Source: Oscillospiraceae bacterium (GTDB lineage Bacteria > Bacillota > Clostridia > Oscillospirales > Oscillospiraceae). Taken from it: a stretch of 64,000 nt of DNA. A program made the position numbers and the translations under genes. The notes below the pieces were generated by a model. That model had not been told where the DNA came from. It searched no databases and saw only the letters and a program-made list of their open reading frames with translations. Of the stretch, positions 47,090 through 55,075 are shown piece after piece; the stretch's first letter is position 1; each line of letters opens with the position of its first letter. The stretch spans positions 124,001 through 188,000 of the forward strand of contig JAHHRW010000003.1 of assembly GCA_020025575.1 (NCBI GenBank). Reading direction: 5' to 3'.

Positions 47090-48133
47090 ATGAAACAGCA
47101 ATTGGAACAAATTAAGCTCAATGCGCTGACTGCTCTGGACGAGGCTGCAAATCCTGCAGCTCTGGAAGAACTTCGCGTCAAACTGCTGGGCAAAAAAGGC
47201 GAACTCACCGCAGTTTTGAAGCAGATGGGCAAGCTCAGCGCTGAAGAGCGTCCCGTTATGGGTCAGCTGGCAAATGCCGTTCGTGCTGAGATTGAGAAGA
47301 AACTGGAAGAGCGTAAGATTGCTCTGGATGCAGCTGCTCTGGAAGCAAAGCTGGCAAGCGAAAGTCTGGATGTCACCATTCCCGGCAAAGAAGTCGTGAT
47401 GGGTCGTCAGCACCCCATGAACATGGTTCTGCAGGAGATCAAGGATATCTTCGTAGGCATGGGCTATCAGGTGGTTGACGGTCCTGAAGTAGAACTGGCA
47501 AGCTACAACTTCACCCGTCTGAACATCGAAGAAGGGCACCCCTCCCGCGACCGTTCCGACACCTTCTATTTTAACGACGATGATTCCGTTCTGCTGCGCA
47601 CCCAGACCAGCCCCATGCAGATTCGTGCTATGGAGATTTCCGAGCCCCCGATCTGCATTCTGGCTCCCGGTCGTGTGTTCCGTAAGGACGAGGCTGACGC
47701 TACCCACTCCCCCATGTTCCACCAGATTGAGGGTCTGGTCGTGGCAGAAGACATCACCATGGGTGACCTGAAGGGTGCCCTCATTACCCTGATGAAGCGG
47801 ATTTACGGTCAGGATCTGCAAATGAGATTCCGTCCCCATCACTTCCCCTTTACGGAACCAAGCTGCGAAATGGATATGCAGTGCCACAAGTGCCACGGCA
47901 CCGGTGAGGTAGATGGTCAGGTATGTTCTACCTGCCACGGCGAAGGCTGGATTGAACTGCTGGGTGCCGGCATGGTTCACCCCAATGTGCTTGCAAACTG
48001 TGGAATCGACCCTGAAAAATACTCCGGCTTTGCATTTGGCATGGGTCTGGAGCGTATGGCTATGGGTCGTCTGCGTATCAATGACCTGCGTTTGATTTTC
48101 GATAACGACGTACGGTTCCTGAATCAATTCTAA
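47090..48133 (+). CDS. pheS: phenylalanine--tRNA ligase alpha subunit
   Basis: This 347-residue class II synthetase alpha chain has an N-terminal coiled-coil tRNA-binding arm (about residues 1-85), then motif 2 around FYFNDDDSVLLRTQTSPMQIRAM, VFRKDEADATHSPMFHQIEGLVV, and motif 3 in GFAFGMGLERMAMGRL. A CHKCHGTGEVDGQVCSTC insert (about residues 264-282) has four cysteines, suggesting a zinc site not found in all PheS. ATG 47090 follows AAAGGAGAG. It pairs with pheT 12 bases downstream. Control is by the T-box upstream. Confidence 0.97.
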   Translation: MKQQLEQIKLNALTALDEAANPAALEELRVKLLGKKGELTAVLKQMGKLSAEERPVMGQLANAVRAEIEKKLEERKIALDAAALEAKLASESLDVTIPGKEVVMGRQHPMNMVLQEIKDIFVGMGYQVVDGPEVELASYNFTRLNIEEGHPSRDRSDTFYFNDDDSVLLRTQTSPMQIRAMEISEPPICILAPGRVFRKDEADATHSPMFHQIEGLVVAEDITMGDLKGALITLMKRIYGQDLQMRFRPHHFPFTEPSCEMDMQCHKCHGTGEVDGQVCSTCHGEGWIELLGAGMVHPNVLANCGIDPEKYSGFAFGMGLERMAMGRLRINDLRLIFDNDVRFLNQF

Positions 48134-48145
48134 GGAGGGGTTACC

Positions 48146-50533
48146 ATGAAACTCAACAGAAAATGGATCAATGAGGAGTTCGTGGATCTGTCCCACATCT
48201 CCGATAAGGATTATGTCGAAACCATGACCGTGTTTGGTCAAAAGGTTGAAACCTACGAGCGTATGGATGCACAAATCAAGAATGTTGTGGTTGGCAAAGT
48301 TGTTTCCATCGTTCGTCACGAAAATTCCGACCATATGTGGGTCTGTCAGGTGGATGTCGGCGAGCAAGAGCCTGTCCAGATTGTTACCGGCGCTCAGAAT
48401 GTTCATGAGGGTGATCTGGTTCCTGCTGCTTTGCACAATTCCTGGCTCCCCGGCGGTGTGCATATCACCAAAGGGAAACTGCGTGGTGAAAAGTCCAACG
48501 GAATGCTCTGCTCCTTCCAAGAGCTGGGGCTCACCGAAAGTGATCTGCCCGGCGTATTTGCCGACGGCATCTGGATTCTGAATGACGAGGACTGCAAGCC
48601 CGGTGATGACATCAATCTGGTGATCGGCAACGACGACACCGTAGTTGACTTTGAAATCACCAACAACCGCCCCGACTGCTACTCCATTATGGGTCTTGCC
48701 AGAGAATCTGCCGCTGCATTCGGTATGCAGATGAAACATCACGAGCCTGTGGTAAAGGGCAGCGACGCCGGTTCCATCTTTGAAAAGCTTGATGTAGAGG
48801 TTCCTGCTGAAAACCTATGCAACCGCTACAGCACACGGATGATTACCAATGTGAAGGTGGGCCCCTCTCCCAAGTGGATGCGCCAGCGCCTGCGTGCCAA
48901 CGGCATTCGCCCCATCAACAACATTGTGGACATCACCAACTATGTCATGCTGGAGTACGGCCAGCCCATGCACGCATTTGACTATCGCTATATCAGCTCC
49001 GGAACCATTGTTGTTCGTGAAGCTGTGGCAGGTGAAAGTCTGACCACGCTGGATGGAAATATCCGGAATCTAAAACCCGGTATGCTGGTGATTGCCGACG
49101 GCGAAAAGGCAATTGGTCTTGCCGGCATCATGGGCGGTGAAAATTCCGAGATTCGGGATGACACCACCTGTGTTGTATTTGAATCTGCCAACTTCAACGG
49201 CACCTCCATCCGCCAGACCGCTCTGGCTCTGGGTATGCGCACAGAGGCATCCGGCAAGTTTGAGAAGAATCTGGACCCCATGATGACAGTTCCCGCTGTG
49301 GAGCGTGCCTGTGAACTGGTGGAACTGCTGGCGTGTGGTGACGTTATGGACGGTATCATTGACATTCTCAACCATGTTCCCCAGTCCAAGACACTGGCTC
49401 TGGAGCCTGAAAAAATCAATCACCTGCTGGGTACCAGCATCTCCCGTGAGGATATGGTCAAGTACCTGAATTTGTTGGAAATCCCTGTGGAAGGTGACAA
49501 CATCCTGGTTCCCTCCTGGCGTCCTGACCTGAATCTGATGGCTGATATCGCTGAGGAAGTGGGCAGAAGCTTCGGCTACAATGAGATTCCTACCACTGCA
49601 TTCAAGACCTCTACGCAGGGTGGCTATGCCCCCATCATGCTGGCTGAAAACAAGGTTGGTACCCTGTGCCGTGCTCTGGGTTATAGCGAGATCATCACCT
49701 ATTCCTTTGTTTCCCCCACAATCTTTGACCAGATTCGTCTGCCCGGCGATTCCCCCCTGCGCAACGCCATGCGAATCCAGAACCCTCTGGGCGAGGACAC
49801 CTCGATTATGCGTACCATTGCCCTTCCCTCCATGCTGGATATTCTCTCCCGGAACAATGCTTACCACAACAAGTGTGCAAAGCTCTATGAACTGGCAAAA
49901 ATTTATCTGCCTGTAGATGGTCAGGCACTTCCCGAGGAGCCCAAGATGCTCCTGCTGGGCACCTACGGTTCCGGCGAGACCTTCTTCACCTTGAAGGGTG
50001 AGCTCGAATCCATTCTCTCCGGTATGCGTCTGCCGAAGGCAACCTATACCGCTGTCAAGGACAATCCTTCCTACCATCCCGGTCGCTGTGCAATGGTCAC
50101 CATCAATGGCGTTGATCTGGGCTATATGGGACAGGTGCATCCTCTGGTTGCCAAGAACTACGGATTTGATGGTGAAGTTTACTGCGCTGAAATCAACTTC
50201 AGTAAGGCTTACGAACTTCAGCTGCCGGAGCCCACCTTTGTTCCCCTGCCCAAATACCCCGCTGTCAGCCGTGACCTGGCACTGATTTGTGATGAGGATA
50301 CCACCGTTGCACAGGTGGAAGATGTCATCACTGCCTCCGCCGGAAAGCTGCTGCGCAAAGTGCGTCTGTTCGACATTTATCGTGGTGTCGGCGTGCCCGA
50401 TGGCAAGAAGAGTCTGGCATTCTCCCTGGAACTGCGTGCCGATGATCGGACGCTGACGGATGCTGATTCTGAAACTGTTGTGAGCAAGGTTCTTGCTAAT
50501 TTGGCTGACAAACTGAATGCTGTCCTTCGCTAG
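48146..50533 (+). CDS. pheT: phenylalanine--tRNA ligase beta subunit
   Basis: This 795-residue beta subunit has the EMAP-like tRNA-binding domain near the start (VVGKVVSIVRHENSDHMWVC, about residues 46-65, with GAQNV), the B3/B4 editing domain (about 200-390), B5, the catalytic-like core, and the C-terminal FDX-ACB anticodon-binding domain (about 700-795, ending LADKLNAVLR). The (alpha-beta)2 tetramer charges tRNA-Phe and edits Tyr-tRNA-Phe. AAGGAGG precedes the ATG, and the gene is 12 bases after pheS. Length is typical. Confidence 0.97.
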   Translation: MKLNRKWINEEFVDLSHISDKDYVETMTVFGQKVETYERMDAQIKNVVVGKVVSIVRHENSDHMWVCQVDVGEQEPVQIVTGAQNVHEGDLVPAALHNSWLPGGVHITKGKLRGEKSNGMLCSFQELGLTESDLPGVFADGIWILNDEDCKPGDDINLVIGNDDTVVDFEITNNRPDCYSIMGLARESAAAFGMQMKHHEPVVKGSDAGSIFEKLDVEVPAENLCNRYSTRMITNVKVGPSPKWMRQRLRANGIRPINNIVDITNYVMLEYGQPMHAFDYRYISSGTIVVREAVAGESLTTLDGNIRNLKPGMLVIADGEKAIGLAGIMGGENSEIRDDTTCVVFESANFNGTSIRQTALALGMRTEASGKFEKNLDPMMTVPAVERACELVELLACGDVMDGIIDILNHVPQSKTLALEPEKINHLLGTSISREDMVKYLNLLEIPVEGDNILVPSWRPDLNLMADIAEEVGRSFGYNEIPTTAFKTSTQGGYAPIMLAENKVGTLCRALGYSEIITYSFVSPTIFDQIRLPGDSPLRNAMRIQNPLGEDTSIMRTIALPSMLDILSRNNAYHNKCAKLYELAKIYLPVDGQALPEEPKMLLLGTYGSGETFFTLKGELESILSGMRLPKATYTAVKDNPSYHPGRCAMVTINGVDLGYMGQVHPLVAKNYGFDGEVYCAEINFSKAYELQLPEPTFVPLPKYPAVSRDLALICDEDTTVAQVEDVITASAGKLLRKVRLFDIYRGVGVPDGKKSLAFSLELRADDRTLTDADSETVVSKVLANLADKLNAVLR

Positions 50534-50591
50534 GATTTAGGATGGGAGCACCACCCGCTCCCATCTTCATAAAATGTTTACCGATGCCACC

Positions 50592-50620
50592 TTTACATAT
50601 TCGAATATTTGGGCTATAAT
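50592..50620 (+). promoter_or_regulatory. promoter of ireB
   Basis: TTTACA (50592-50597), 17 bases, TATAAT (50615-50620). Confidence 0.82.
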
Positions 50621-50656
50621 AGCAATAATATACCATATATAAAGGAGGTCGGTCAT

Positions 50657-50905
50657 ATGACAGATAACACCATTAAGTTCACAGTTCCCTGTGACGACAA
50701 GGAAAATATGCGTCGCACGCTGCGCTGCGTATTCGATGCTCTGAACGAAAAGGGCTACAATCCCATCAATCAGATCGTGGGCTATCTGCTTACCGAGGAT
50801 CCCACCTATATTACGAATTACAATGGTGCCCGTAGCATGATTTGTAAGCTGGATCGGGACGAACTGCTCCAGGAATTGGTGCAGTGCTACTTGTTCGACA
50901 GGTAA
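50657..50905 (+). CDS. ireB: IreB family regulatory phosphoprotein
   Basis: This 82-residue protein (UPF0297) shows [19 protein letters not shown] and [20 protein letters not shown], with [22 protein letters not shown] at the C-terminus. In Enterococcus, IreB is a small dimeric target of the Ser/Thr kinase IreK that tunes cephalosporin resistance and wall stress responses. The phosphorylated threonines lie near the N-terminus there, and this protein has Thr2, Thr5 and Thr9. ATG 50657 follows AAAGGAGG. In many Firmicutes ireB is followed by ruvX (yrrK) and yrzB; here ruvX is at the other end of the window. Confidence 0.93.
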   Translation: MTDNTIKFTVPCDDKENMRRTLRCVFDALNEKGYNPINQIVGYLLTEDPTYITNYNGARSMICKLDRDELLQELVQCYLFDR

Positions 50906-50920
50906 TTTCTCGTAATACAT

Positions 50921-50950
50921 GGGGCTTTTGCGGTGCAAAAGCCCCATTTC
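50921..50950 (+). terminator. stem-loop after ireB
   Basis: GGGGCTTTTGC, loop GGT, GCAAAAGCCCC followed by ATTTCC. The T-tract is short, so partial readthrough into the next gene is likely. Confidence 0.6.
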
Positions 50951-51017
50951 CATGACACCACTCATCCGTTATCCACCCTTGATCGGCTTTGCCGATCCCC
51001 AACGACAGGAGGTTCCA

Positions 51018-51305
51018 ATGGCAGAAAATAAAGGATTGATGTATAAGGGCCGCCCTCTGATGCGCAAGGACAACCTTATCTATTATGGCTCCATGGCCGA
51101 TTCCCATATTGTAATGCTCCAGATTATGGAGACAAAGAAGGTAAACGATACCGACATTGCAACCAAAGTTTCCATTCAGCTGCAGCTCACCGACCCCAAC
51201 GCAAAGGGACGTGATCGCATCGTAAAAAAAGGCGAAAAAGACGGTCTTTATACCGCATTGGATTTCGGCTCTGTATGGCTTGAGCGTGCTCTGGCCGGTA
51301 AATAA
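51018..51305 (+). CDS. small conserved-looking protein of unknown function
   Basis: This 95-residue soluble protein starts MAENKGLMYKGRPLMRKDNL and contains IYYGSMADSHIVMLQIMETKKVND, VSIQLQLTDPN and YTALDFGSVWLERAL. I believe similar proteins are widespread in Clostridia, but I know no function. The predicted fold is mainly beta with a C-terminal helix. AGGAGG precedes ATG 51018; the frame extends upstream past the ireB stem, and I reject that. It shares the ireB transcript if the stem at 50921 is leaky, and ends at a strong terminator. Confidence 0.75.
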   Translation: MAENKGLMYKGRPLMRKDNLIYYGSMADSHIVMLQIMETKKVNDTDIATKVSIQLQLTDPNAKGRDRIVKKGEKDGLYTALDFGSVWLERALAGK

Positions 51306-51319
51306 AACAGACTGACACA

Positions 51320-51357
51320 AAATAACCGGAAGTTTTGAAAACTTCCGGTTATTTTTT
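51320..51357 (+). terminator. terminator after the small unknown gene
   Basis: AATAACCGGAAGTTT, loop, AAACTTCCGGTTATTTTTT. Confidence 0.92.
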
Positions 51358-51375
51358 ACGATATTGCTTATACTA

Positions 51376-51392
51376 CCCTCAGGAAATGAGGG
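51376..51392 (+). promoter_or_regulatory. hairpin sequestering the spoVAD ribosome binding site
   Basis: CCCTCA (51376-51381) pairs with TGAGGG (51387-51392) around GGAAA. The GAGGG arm is the only Shine-Dalgarno candidate for ATG 51399, so initiation may be partly masked. The stem is followed by five T residues, but lies too close to the start to be a sensible terminator. Confidence 0.5.
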
Positions 51393-51398
51393 ATTTTT

Positions 51399-52415
51399 AT
51401 GGCGCAAAATAAAATTGGAAAGCAAAGCTTTCATCCTGCGGAACCAGTCTGCATCTCTAACTGGGCAAGTATTGCCGGAAAGAAAGAGGCCGAAGGCCCC
51501 TTAGGACATCTGTTTGATCTGACGGATACCGATACCAAATTTGGAGAGAAGACCTGGGAACAAGCGGAGAAGAAAATGCAGCAATTGGCTCTGCAAACAC
51601 TTTTGAAAAAAGCAAATTTGAAAAATTCTGATCTGGATGTGGTATTTTCCGGAGACTTGCTGAACCAGTGTATCGGTTCCTCGTTTACACTGCGGAATAC
51701 GGGCATTCCCCACATTGGACTGTACGGTGCCTGTTCCACAATGGCAGAAAGCCTTCTGCTGGCCACCATGACCGCCGGAGGGGGCTACGCAGACAAAGTG
51801 GTAGCAATGACCTCTTCTCATTTTGCATCCTCTGAACGCCAGTATCGCTTTCCGCTGGGATATGGCGGTCAGCGCACGCCAACAGCCCAGTGGACTGTCA
51901 CCGGCAGCGGCGCAGCCTTGGTAGAGCGCAAACACGGCACCGTTGAACTGACCTCTGCCACTGTGGGAACCGTGACAGACCTTGGCCTTACCGATGCCAC
52001 AAACATGGGCTGTGCCATGGCCCCAGCCGCCTTTCAAACCATCCGTGCCCACTTTGACGATACCCACACTGCCCCGGAAGATTTTGACTTAATTGTCACA
52101 GGCGATTTGGGATCACTTGGAAAAGAGGTTCTGATGTACCTGTTCCGCAAGGAAGGAATCAGCATTGGCGGAAAAATAACCGACTGCGGCAATCTTGTAT
52201 TTGACGCCCCAAAGCAGGATGTCCACGCAGGCGGCTCCGGATGCGGATGCAGCGCCATCGTTCTGTGCTCAGAACTATTGAGCAAACTGCAATCCGGCAA
52301 GCTGAAGAAAATCCTCTTCTGCGGAACCGGTGCACTCCTTTCCCCAACTTCCACACAGCAAAACCTGCCAATCCCCGGCGTATGCCACGGGGTATGCATC
52401 GAATCCAGGAGGTAA
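51399..52415 (+). CDS. spoVAD: stage V sporulation protein AD
   Basis: This 338-residue thiolase-like protein matches SpoVAD: GKQSFHPAEPVCISNWASIAGKKEAEGPLG at the start, SGDLLNQCIGSSFTLR, HIGLYGACSTMAESLLLA, SSHFASSERQYRFPLGYGGQRTP, and the C-terminal GSGCGCSAIVLCSELL. SpoVAD sits at the inner spore membrane and binds dipicolinic acid for uptake during sporulation. Spore proteins of this kind are made in the forespore under sigma-G; a TATACTA element near 51370 is a weak -10 candidate. spoVAC, normally just upstream, is not here. It is followed at once by spoVAE. Confidence 0.95.
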   Translation: MAQNKIGKQSFHPAEPVCISNWASIAGKKEAEGPLGHLFDLTDTDTKFGEKTWEQAEKKMQQLALQTLLKKANLKNSDLDVVFSGDLLNQCIGSSFTLRNTGIPHIGLYGACSTMAESLLLATMTAGGGYADKVVAMTSSHFASSERQYRFPLGYGGQRTPTAQWTVTGSGAALVERKHGTVELTSATVGTVTDLGLTDATNMGCAMAPAAFQTIRAHFDDTHTAPEDFDLIVTGDLGSLGKEVLMYLFRKEGISIGGKITDCGNLVFDAPKQDVHAGGSGCGCSAIVLCSELLSKLQSGKLKKILFCGTGALLSPTSTQQNLPIPGVCHGVCIESRR

Positions 52416-52417
52416 CC

Positions 52418-52774
52418 ATGGACTATATCAAAGCATTTGTCATTGGCGGCTGTCTTTGTCTCATTGGACAGCTGTTGATCGACCTGACCGGACTGACACC
52501 TGCTAAAATCCTTGTGAGCTATGTGGTGGCAGGTGTGGTTCTGGGGGCACTGGGTATCTATCAGCCGTTTATTGATTTTGCCGGTGCAGGAGCATCCATT
52601 CCCCTGACCGGATTTGGGAACACACTTGCAAAAGGTGTCCGAGATGCCGTCAACGAAAGCGGTTTCATCGGAATTTTCACAGGGGGCCTCAAATCCACCG
52701 CTGGCGGCATCACCGCAGCAATCATCGCAGGTCTCGTGGCCAGCTGTATTTTCAAACCAAAGGACAAGGCATAG
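52418..52774 (+). CDS. spoVAE: stage V sporulation protein AE (SpoVAE/SpoVAEb)
   Basis: This 118-residue small membrane protein has about three or four hydrophobic segments (YIKAFVIGGCLCLIGQLLI, ILVSYVVAGVVLGALGIY, and a last one near VASCIF). It also has the conserved Gly-rich FAGAGASIPLTGFGNTLAKG and GIFTGGLKSTAGGITAAI. SpoVAE is part of the membrane channel for dipicolinic acid in spores. AGGAGG overlaps the spoVAD end, and ATG 52418 is one base past its stop region. The frame extends upstream into spoVAD and is rejected there. It completes a two-gene unit lacking spoVAC. Confidence 0.93.
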   Translation: MDYIKAFVIGGCLCLIGQLLIDLTGLTPAKILVSYVVAGVVLGALGIYQPFIDFAGAGASIPLTGFGNTLAKGVRDAVNESGFIGIFTGGLKSTAGGITAAIIAGLVASCIFKPKDKA

Positions 52775-52783
52775 TGACTGGCC

Positions 52784-53353
52784 TTATTCGTCTGCATCGA
52801 TGATGCGGCCGCCGCCCTTTCTGGGTTCTATATGGGATTTTGCCTTGAAATGGGTGTACAGATTTCCACCGCCGCATACAATCATGATCAGGCCCACAAT
52901 CGTCATAACAATCCGAGAGGTGGTCATGGGGGAGAAAATCAGAATGATCCCCATGGCCAGGGTCAATCCGGCCCATACCATTCCAAATACCCAAATCTGT
53001 CCATTTCGGCGAAGGCGAAGTGCATCGCCCAGAGCACCTAACCCCTGCACAGTCAACAGTACTCCCAATAAGACTCCCAGAATAGATGCCAGTGCCAGTG
53101 GATTACGAAGGATATAGAATCCGATCATCAATGTAATACCGCTGCCTGCAAGTGTTCCGATTCCGAACAAGGGCCAGCTAAGCACGCCTATCAGCAATCC
53201 GGCTGTTCCCACAATCATCATAAGCCATGCAACAACGCTTGCCACAGTGCGAGAGCCGAAGTCCGGAAAAAACACCAGAACAAGGCCAGATACCATAAGC
53301 GCAATGGAGCCCCAGCGTGCACGGGATAAGGTTTTTGAAATATTGTCTTTCAC
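52784..53353 (-). CDS. DUF308/HdeD-like membrane protein
   Basis: From GTG 53353, which has AAGGGGAG seven bases upstream, the product is 189 residues. It has six membrane helices arranged as three pairs (for example ALMVSGLVLVFFPDFG, VVAWLMMIVGTAGLLIGVL, GSGITLMIGFYILRNPLALAS, VWAGLTLAMGIILIFSP and IVMTIVGLIMIVCGGGNL). This repeated helix-Gly-helix layout is typical of DUF308 proteins, including HdeD of the E. coli acid-resistance island; the function in Firmicutes is unknown. The C-terminus is soluble, charged and short. It points toward spoVAE with 10 bases between the ends. The frame continues upstream to a TTG at 53413 with no better signal. Confidence 0.82.
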   Translation of the reverse strand: MKDNISKTLSRARWGSIALMVSGLVLVFFPDFGSRTVASVVAWLMMIVGTAGLLIGVLSWPLFGIGTLAGSGITLMIGFYILRNPLALASILGVLLGVLLTVQGLGALGDALRLRRNGQIWVFGMVWAGLTLAMGIILIFSPMTTSRIVMTIVGLIMIVCGGGNLYTHFKAKSHIEPRKGGGRIIDADE

Positions 53354-53489
53354 AGAATATCTCCCCTTTCTTGTTGTCATCATACTTCCCCGAATGAGTT
53401 TCGTCAACAGCACAATTGCGTAATTTACACATTCGCAACAGTTCTATTCCTCCACAGACCGCATACCCTATCTCAAAGGAGGATTTACC

Positions 53490-53750
53490 ATGGAAAATGC
53501 CGCTACGAAATTGCCCCATAAACTCATTTTGGATGAACGGAATCGATTAAATCTCACCGGAGCAACTGAAGTCATCCACTTTGATGATGACATGGTAGAA
53601 CTGAATACGAGTCTTGGGACCCTCATGATTCAGGGAGAAGATCTCCGACTAAAATGTCTGTCGCTGGATGATGGCGCATTGGTGATTCAGGGACATATCA
53701 TAACTCTGAGCTATGAAGAGCCCAAGCAGCGAAGGGGATTCTTCCGATGA
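53490..53750 (+). CDS. yabP: sporulation protein YabP
   Basis: This 86-residue protein matches YabP: PHKLILDERNRLNLTGATEVIHFDDDMVEL, TSLGTLMIQGEDLRLKCLSLDDGALVIQG, and a C-terminal YEEPKQRRGFFR. It is made in the mother cell and is needed for spore coat or cortex formation with YabQ. AAAGGAGG precedes the ATG. Upstream, CATACCCT at about 53460-53468 resembles a sigma-E -10 element, but I did not find a convincing -35. Its stop overlaps the yabQ ATG by four bases. Confidence 0.92.
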   Translation: MENAATKLPHKLILDERNRLNLTGATEVIHFDDDMVELNTSLGTLMIQGEDLRLKCLSLDDGALVIQGHIITLSYEEPKQRRGFFR

Positions 53751-54421
53751 CCCCACCTGCGCTGGCATGGCAGCGGTTATTACACTGTGTTCTGCTAGGT
53801 GTTGCACTAGGTCCCATTTTAGACTTTCCCAAACCACTGCACCGCCATTGCCCCATTGTATATCAGCTAATCATATGCGCGATATTACTGCCGGCATGGC
53901 TGATTTTATCCTTTTACATCTGCCAAGGAGACATTCGACTGGGATATGTGGGAGGCGGTGTGCTGGGATATTCCATGTGGCTCATCACTTTACACGCCAC
54001 CGTCCAGCGAGTCTTCGACAAATTTTGGCAACTGATTTGGAGATTTTTTCGCAAGATTACAGGTCCTGTCCTGATTTTTTTGAAAAAAATTAAGAAAAGT
54101 CAAAAAAGGCTCTATGCAACTGCGAAAAAATGGGTTACAATAGAAAAGAATAAGCGCCATAAACGTGGGCGCAAACCCGGAGGCCCGTTTCATGAACAAT
54201 CTTCACAGATTGATGCAGAGAATTACGCTGCAACATCGTCGCACGCTGCCGCTGACCAAAGCAGTGGTTACAACCGCCATCGTGTTGTCTACGGTGACAC
54301 TGATTGCCCTGCGCCTTTGCCAGTGGGACGCTCAGGCAAAGCTCGGTGTTCTGCAAGAGCAGGCCGCCCAACTGGCACAAGAAAACACCGATCTGTCCAA
54401 CCGCATCGAAAACATCGATAG
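53747..54421 (+). CDS. yabQ: spore cortex protein YabQ, with an anomalous C-terminal extension
   Basis: Residues 1-135 are YabQ-like: about five membrane helices, with HCVLLGVALGPILDFPKPLHRH (residues 13-34), ILLPAWLILSFYICQGDIRLG, and a Lys-rich region (FLKKIKKSQKRLYATAKKWVTIEKNKRHKRGRK cluster, in two shorter blocks). YabQ is a mother-cell membrane protein required for spore cortex. After about residue 148 the frame enters divIC and reads it in another phase, giving 76 residues of low-complexity Ser/Arg/His-rich sequence. Such a long overlap (230 bases) is unusual: either a natural loss of the yabQ stop or a frameshift near 54.1-54.2 kb. Confidence 0.85.
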   Translation: MTPPALAWQRLLHCVLLGVALGPILDFPKPLHRHCPIVYQLIICAILLPAWLILSFYICQGDIRLGYVGGGVLGYSMWLITLHATVQRVFDKFWQLIWRFFRKITGPVLIFLKKIKKSQKRLYATAKKWVTIEKNKRHKRGRKPGGPFHEQSSQIDAENYAATSSHAAADQSSGYNRHRVVYGDTDCPAPLPVGRSGKARCSARAGRPTGTRKHRSVQPHRKHR

Positions 54422-54503
54422 CTTGGAGTCTATTCGTCGTATCGCTGACGAGGAACTGAATCTTGTAGATCCGGGCACCATTATTATTGAAGAATCAGAA
54501 TAA
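54192..54503 (+). CDS. divIC: septum formation initiator DivIC/FtsB family
   Basis: This 103-residue bitopic protein has a short basic N-terminus, one membrane helix (about residues 25-45, LTKAVVTTAIVLSTVTLIALRL) and an extracytoplasmic leucine-zipper coiled coil (KLGVLQEQAAQLAQENTDLSN). The DivIC/FtsB signature RIADEELNLVDPGTIII follows. It works with FtsL and DivIB to activate septal wall synthesis. GGAGG at 54178-54182 precedes ATG 54192. The gene lies inside the C-terminal part of the yabQ frame. Order yabP-yabQ-divIC-yabR matches B. subtilis, which supports the name. Confidence 0.93.
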   Translation: MNNLHRLMQRITLQHRRTLPLTKAVVTTAIVLSTVTLIALRLCQWDAQAKLGVLQEQAAQLAQENTDLSNRIENIDSLESIRRIADEELNLVDPGTIIIEESE

Positions 54504-54505
54504 GC

Positions 54506-55009
54506 ATGGAGGAAACAAACATCAGTATGGAGTTAACCGTCGGAGCCGTCCTTGAGGGCAAAGTAAAATCAATTACAAATTTCGGCGCATTTGTTGCGCT
54601 GCCAGACAACAAAACAGGCATGGTACATATCTCGGAAGTTGCCAACGCCTATGTCAGTGACATTCGTCAGCATTTGACCGAAGGACAGGATGTCAAAGTT
54701 GTGGTTATCGCTGTCGATCCCGCCGGAAAGATCAACCTTTCTATGAAACGTCTTGAGCCCAAGCCTCAGAACCAGGGCAATTCCCGCCCCAATTTCCGCA
54801 GAGATCAGAACTCCGGTTCTAATTCCTTCCGCAGTCAGGCACCTCGGCCCCATACGCCGCGGAGCAACGCTCCTGTGCCCCCAGCCGCTCCCAAGACCGC
54901 TGATCAGCTCTTTGAAGAAAAACTGAAGGCATTCATGAGTGAATCTGACAGCAAGATTTCTTCTATTCGAGCATACTCAGACCATCGCACAAAGAGCCGC
55001 AGACGTTAA
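54506..55009 (+). CDS. yabR: S1 RNA-binding domain protein YabR
   Basis: This protein has one S1 domain: VGAVLEGKVKSITNFGAFVALPDNKTGMVHISEVANAYV, split around residues 11-50 and followed by KVVVIAVDPAGKINLSMKRL. A long, disordered Asn/Arg/Pro-rich tail of about 75 residues ends in basic KSRRR. It probably binds RNA or ribosomal particles; no specific role is established. ATG 54506 lies two bases after the divIC stop. ATG 54527, which aligns with homologue starts, is an alternative with GGAGG 14 bases upstream. It completes the yabP-yabQ-divIC-yabR cluster. Confidence 0.9.
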   Translation: MEETNISMELTVGAVLEGKVKSITNFGAFVALPDNKTGMVHISEVANAYVSDIRQHLTEGQDVKVVVIAVDPAGKINLSMKRLEPKPQNQGNSRPNFRRDQNSGSNSFRSQAPRPHTPRSNAPVPPAAPKTADQLFEEKLKAFMSESDSKISSIRAYSDHRTKSRRR

Positions 55010-55016
55010 ACACAAA

Positions 55017-55044
55017 GGGCTGTTGCACCTGTGGCAACAGCCCT
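55017..55044 (+). terminator. stem-loop after yabR
   Basis: GGGCTGTTGC, a short loop, GCAACAGCCC followed by TCGATTT. It is a strong stem with few T residues. Confidence 0.65.
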
Positions 55045-55075
55045 CGATTTACGCTGCGAAAAGAGAGGACAACTT

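Noticed and set aside
46673..48742. 689-codon minus-strand open frame opposite pheS and the pheT start
   Set aside because: The T-box, pheS and pheT on the plus strand explain this region fully.
51376..51398. Hairpin plus T-run before spoVAD as a terminator
   Set aside because: The T-run ends at the start codon and the stem holds the ribosome binding site, so control of translation is the better reading.
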